A DNA stretch of 64,000 nt. Source: Bicyclus anynana (taxonomy: Eukaryota; Arthropoda; Insecta; Lepidoptera; Nymphalidae). A program made the position numbers and the translations under genes. The first letter of the stretch is position 1, and every line of letters starts with the position of its first letter. The notes below the pieces were generated by a model that was not told the origin of the DNA, did not search any database, and saw only the letters and a list, made by a program, of their open reading frames with translations. Of this stretch, positions 62,711 through 64,000 are shown piece after piece. The stretch covers positions 14,120,142 through 14,184,141 of the forward strand of contig NC_069097.1 in the NCBI RefSeq assembly GCF_947172395.1, read 5' to 3'.

Positions 62711-63150
62711 TGGTGGATTTGGTAATAGCGGCATTATTGTCATTAGTGTAAGGCGCTCTCAATTTTAGTTCAGGTTTTAGCAGCGGGACTTCTTTCGTGG
62801 CGCGGAGTCTAAGTGTCAACCTTTAGAAAAACACTATTAAATATTTAGGGATAATGTTTTATATTGAACACCCAAAAGTGTTGGTGTGTTGTAGCATAAC
62901 TAGGGGCATGCTTTCTCAAGATATGTCGTAGAACATTTTAAAAAACTTCGTTTGATTCTTGTACTATTGAAGGTCTATCGTAAAACCTGGTACGTTCCAA
63001 AGTTAATAAAGTCCGAACTTCTTACCATAATACCTATGGTAGGAGTATGAACTGCGTTATATATAGGAGCTGAGTATGCGTTATATATATAACATTTCAC
63101 CAGTGCTGTAGTGGATTAGACATTTAAATAGGCTGAACCATTATCATTAT
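62711..63150. other. Unassigned spacer
   Basis: Direct duplicate of TATGCGTTATATAT-type sequence near 63050-63090. No gene is seen. Confidence 0.45.
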
Positions 63151-63604
63151 TATCAACAGCCGTTGGACACCCACTACTGGACATAGGCCTCGTGCACGGA
63201 CTTCCATAAAATCTTTGCTTCCAAACAACACAGTCCTAAGCCAGCATCCAGCAACTCATTGCAACCCGCTTGATGTTCTCAATCCACCCAGTGGGAGGTC
63301 AACCAACACTGCGCTTTCTGATGCGGGGTCACAATTTCAACATCTTGAGACCCCATCGACTCTTCGAATGATGTGCCGTGCCTCGCCACTTCGGCTTCGC
63401 GACTCGCTGAGCTATGTCAGTAACTTTGGTTCTTCTACGGATCTCCTCATTTCTGATTGAATCACGCAGATAAACTCCAAGTACAGCTCGCTCCATCGTC
63501 CGCTGAGTGACTTTGAGCCTTTTTATGAGGGCCACAGTTAGCAACCAAGTCTCGGATCCGTAAGTCATCACTGACACGCTCTGTTCCATAACTTTCGTCT
63601 TCAG
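63151..63604 (-). pseudogene. RTE-type LINE 3' end, longest copy in the window
   Basis: The minus strand encodes EQSVSVMTYGSETWLLTVAL, IKRLKVTQRTMERAVLGVYL, RNEEIRRRTKVTDIAQRVAK and LKWRGTAHHSKSRW, then the GRP..RW.DD module with frameshifts and a degraded tail. This is the RTE region after the reverse transcriptase. It belongs to the same family as 4008-4147, 40951-41270 and 58875-59041. Confidence 0.82.
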
Positions 63605-64000
63605 GAATTGAGGAATATTAGACGTAAAGATGTAACTAAACGTTAAGATATACTTTTGTACAGGCTTTATTAAAAAAAAAATAGTTTAGATGGAAATAAA
63701 AATGTTACTTTCCTATACGTTTTGCGAGCTTTATTAATTTTAATTCGACGTACCTAACAACAGTGTTTAAGTTAGAGAAGCGACCAATCATTCGGTAATT
63801 TCAGATCAATTGTACCTAACTGCAGTGGCAGTTATATAAAATAGGCACCAAATTAGTTCCCATGCGTTATAAGCCTTGAACACATTAGTACGAACGTGAT
63901 AAAGATTTTTTTCGGAAAACTTGCTCGGAAAAGTGTCTTTTGATTGGCCAAATCTTCCTAATGCACATTTTCAATCTCTTTTACTGCCTAAAATAGCAAA
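63605..64000. other. Unassigned spacer to window end
   Basis: AT-rich; nothing recognised. Confidence 0.5.

Noticed and set aside
1..64000. Bacterial operons, CRISPR arrays, rRNA genes or an integrated virus
   Set aside because: There are no long tightly packed genes, spaced direct-repeat arrays, rRNA-like segments or recognisable viral proteins. Repeats and splice-like signals are those of an insect nuclear genome.

Overview
The window looks like nuclear DNA of a butterfly or moth (Lepidoptera). It is AT-rich, has no long genes, and is packed with repeat types typical of that order: short Helitrons beginning TC..TAATATTATAAA and ending in a GC hairpin plus CTAG, at least two abundant tRNA-headed SINE families, RTE-type LINE tails ending in (TGA)n, an R1-clade LINE tail, jockey/CR1-like LINE remnants and many MITEs. 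The order is inferred from remembered repeat types; no database search was possible.

Layout. 1-10 kb: a Helitron, a large foldback, a ~130-bp tandem repeat, SINEs, and an RTE tail with a perfect 12-bp target duplication. 10-20 kb: one good candidate host terminal exon (10458-10555), weaker exon candidates near 13.9, 15.3 and 17.3 kb, then SINEs and Helitrons. 20-30 kb: SINE B copies in both orientations, MITEs and hairpins. 30.2-36.8 kb: a 6.56-kb LTR retrotransposon with two LTRs that read as identical and a short target duplication, but no recognisable gag or pol. 37-50 kb: MITEs, SINEs, LINE tails and an R1-type 3' end with a 211-bp tandem duplication. 50-64 kb: Helitrons, foldbacks, a twin-primed RTE insertion, jockey/CR1-like LINE tails and a GC-rich small ORF.

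How the parts relate. No intact autonomous element was found, so nearly every mobile element here must have been moved by proteins made elsewhere. The dominant SINE A has a 3' tail that closely matches the 3' end of a LINE remnant at about 39.8-39.98 kb, pointing to that LINE lineage as its mobilising partner. Nesting gives a relative order: foldback elements and MITEs sit inside SINEs, and SINEs sit inside Helitrons. The LTR element is the youngest large insertion by LTR identity, yet it carries a badly decayed antisense LINE. That LINE was probably already part of the element before it last moved.

Host coding content is minimal. The candidate exons rest on splice-site context and codon-like composition only. 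Coordinates of most degenerate repeats are good to roughly 5-20 bp.
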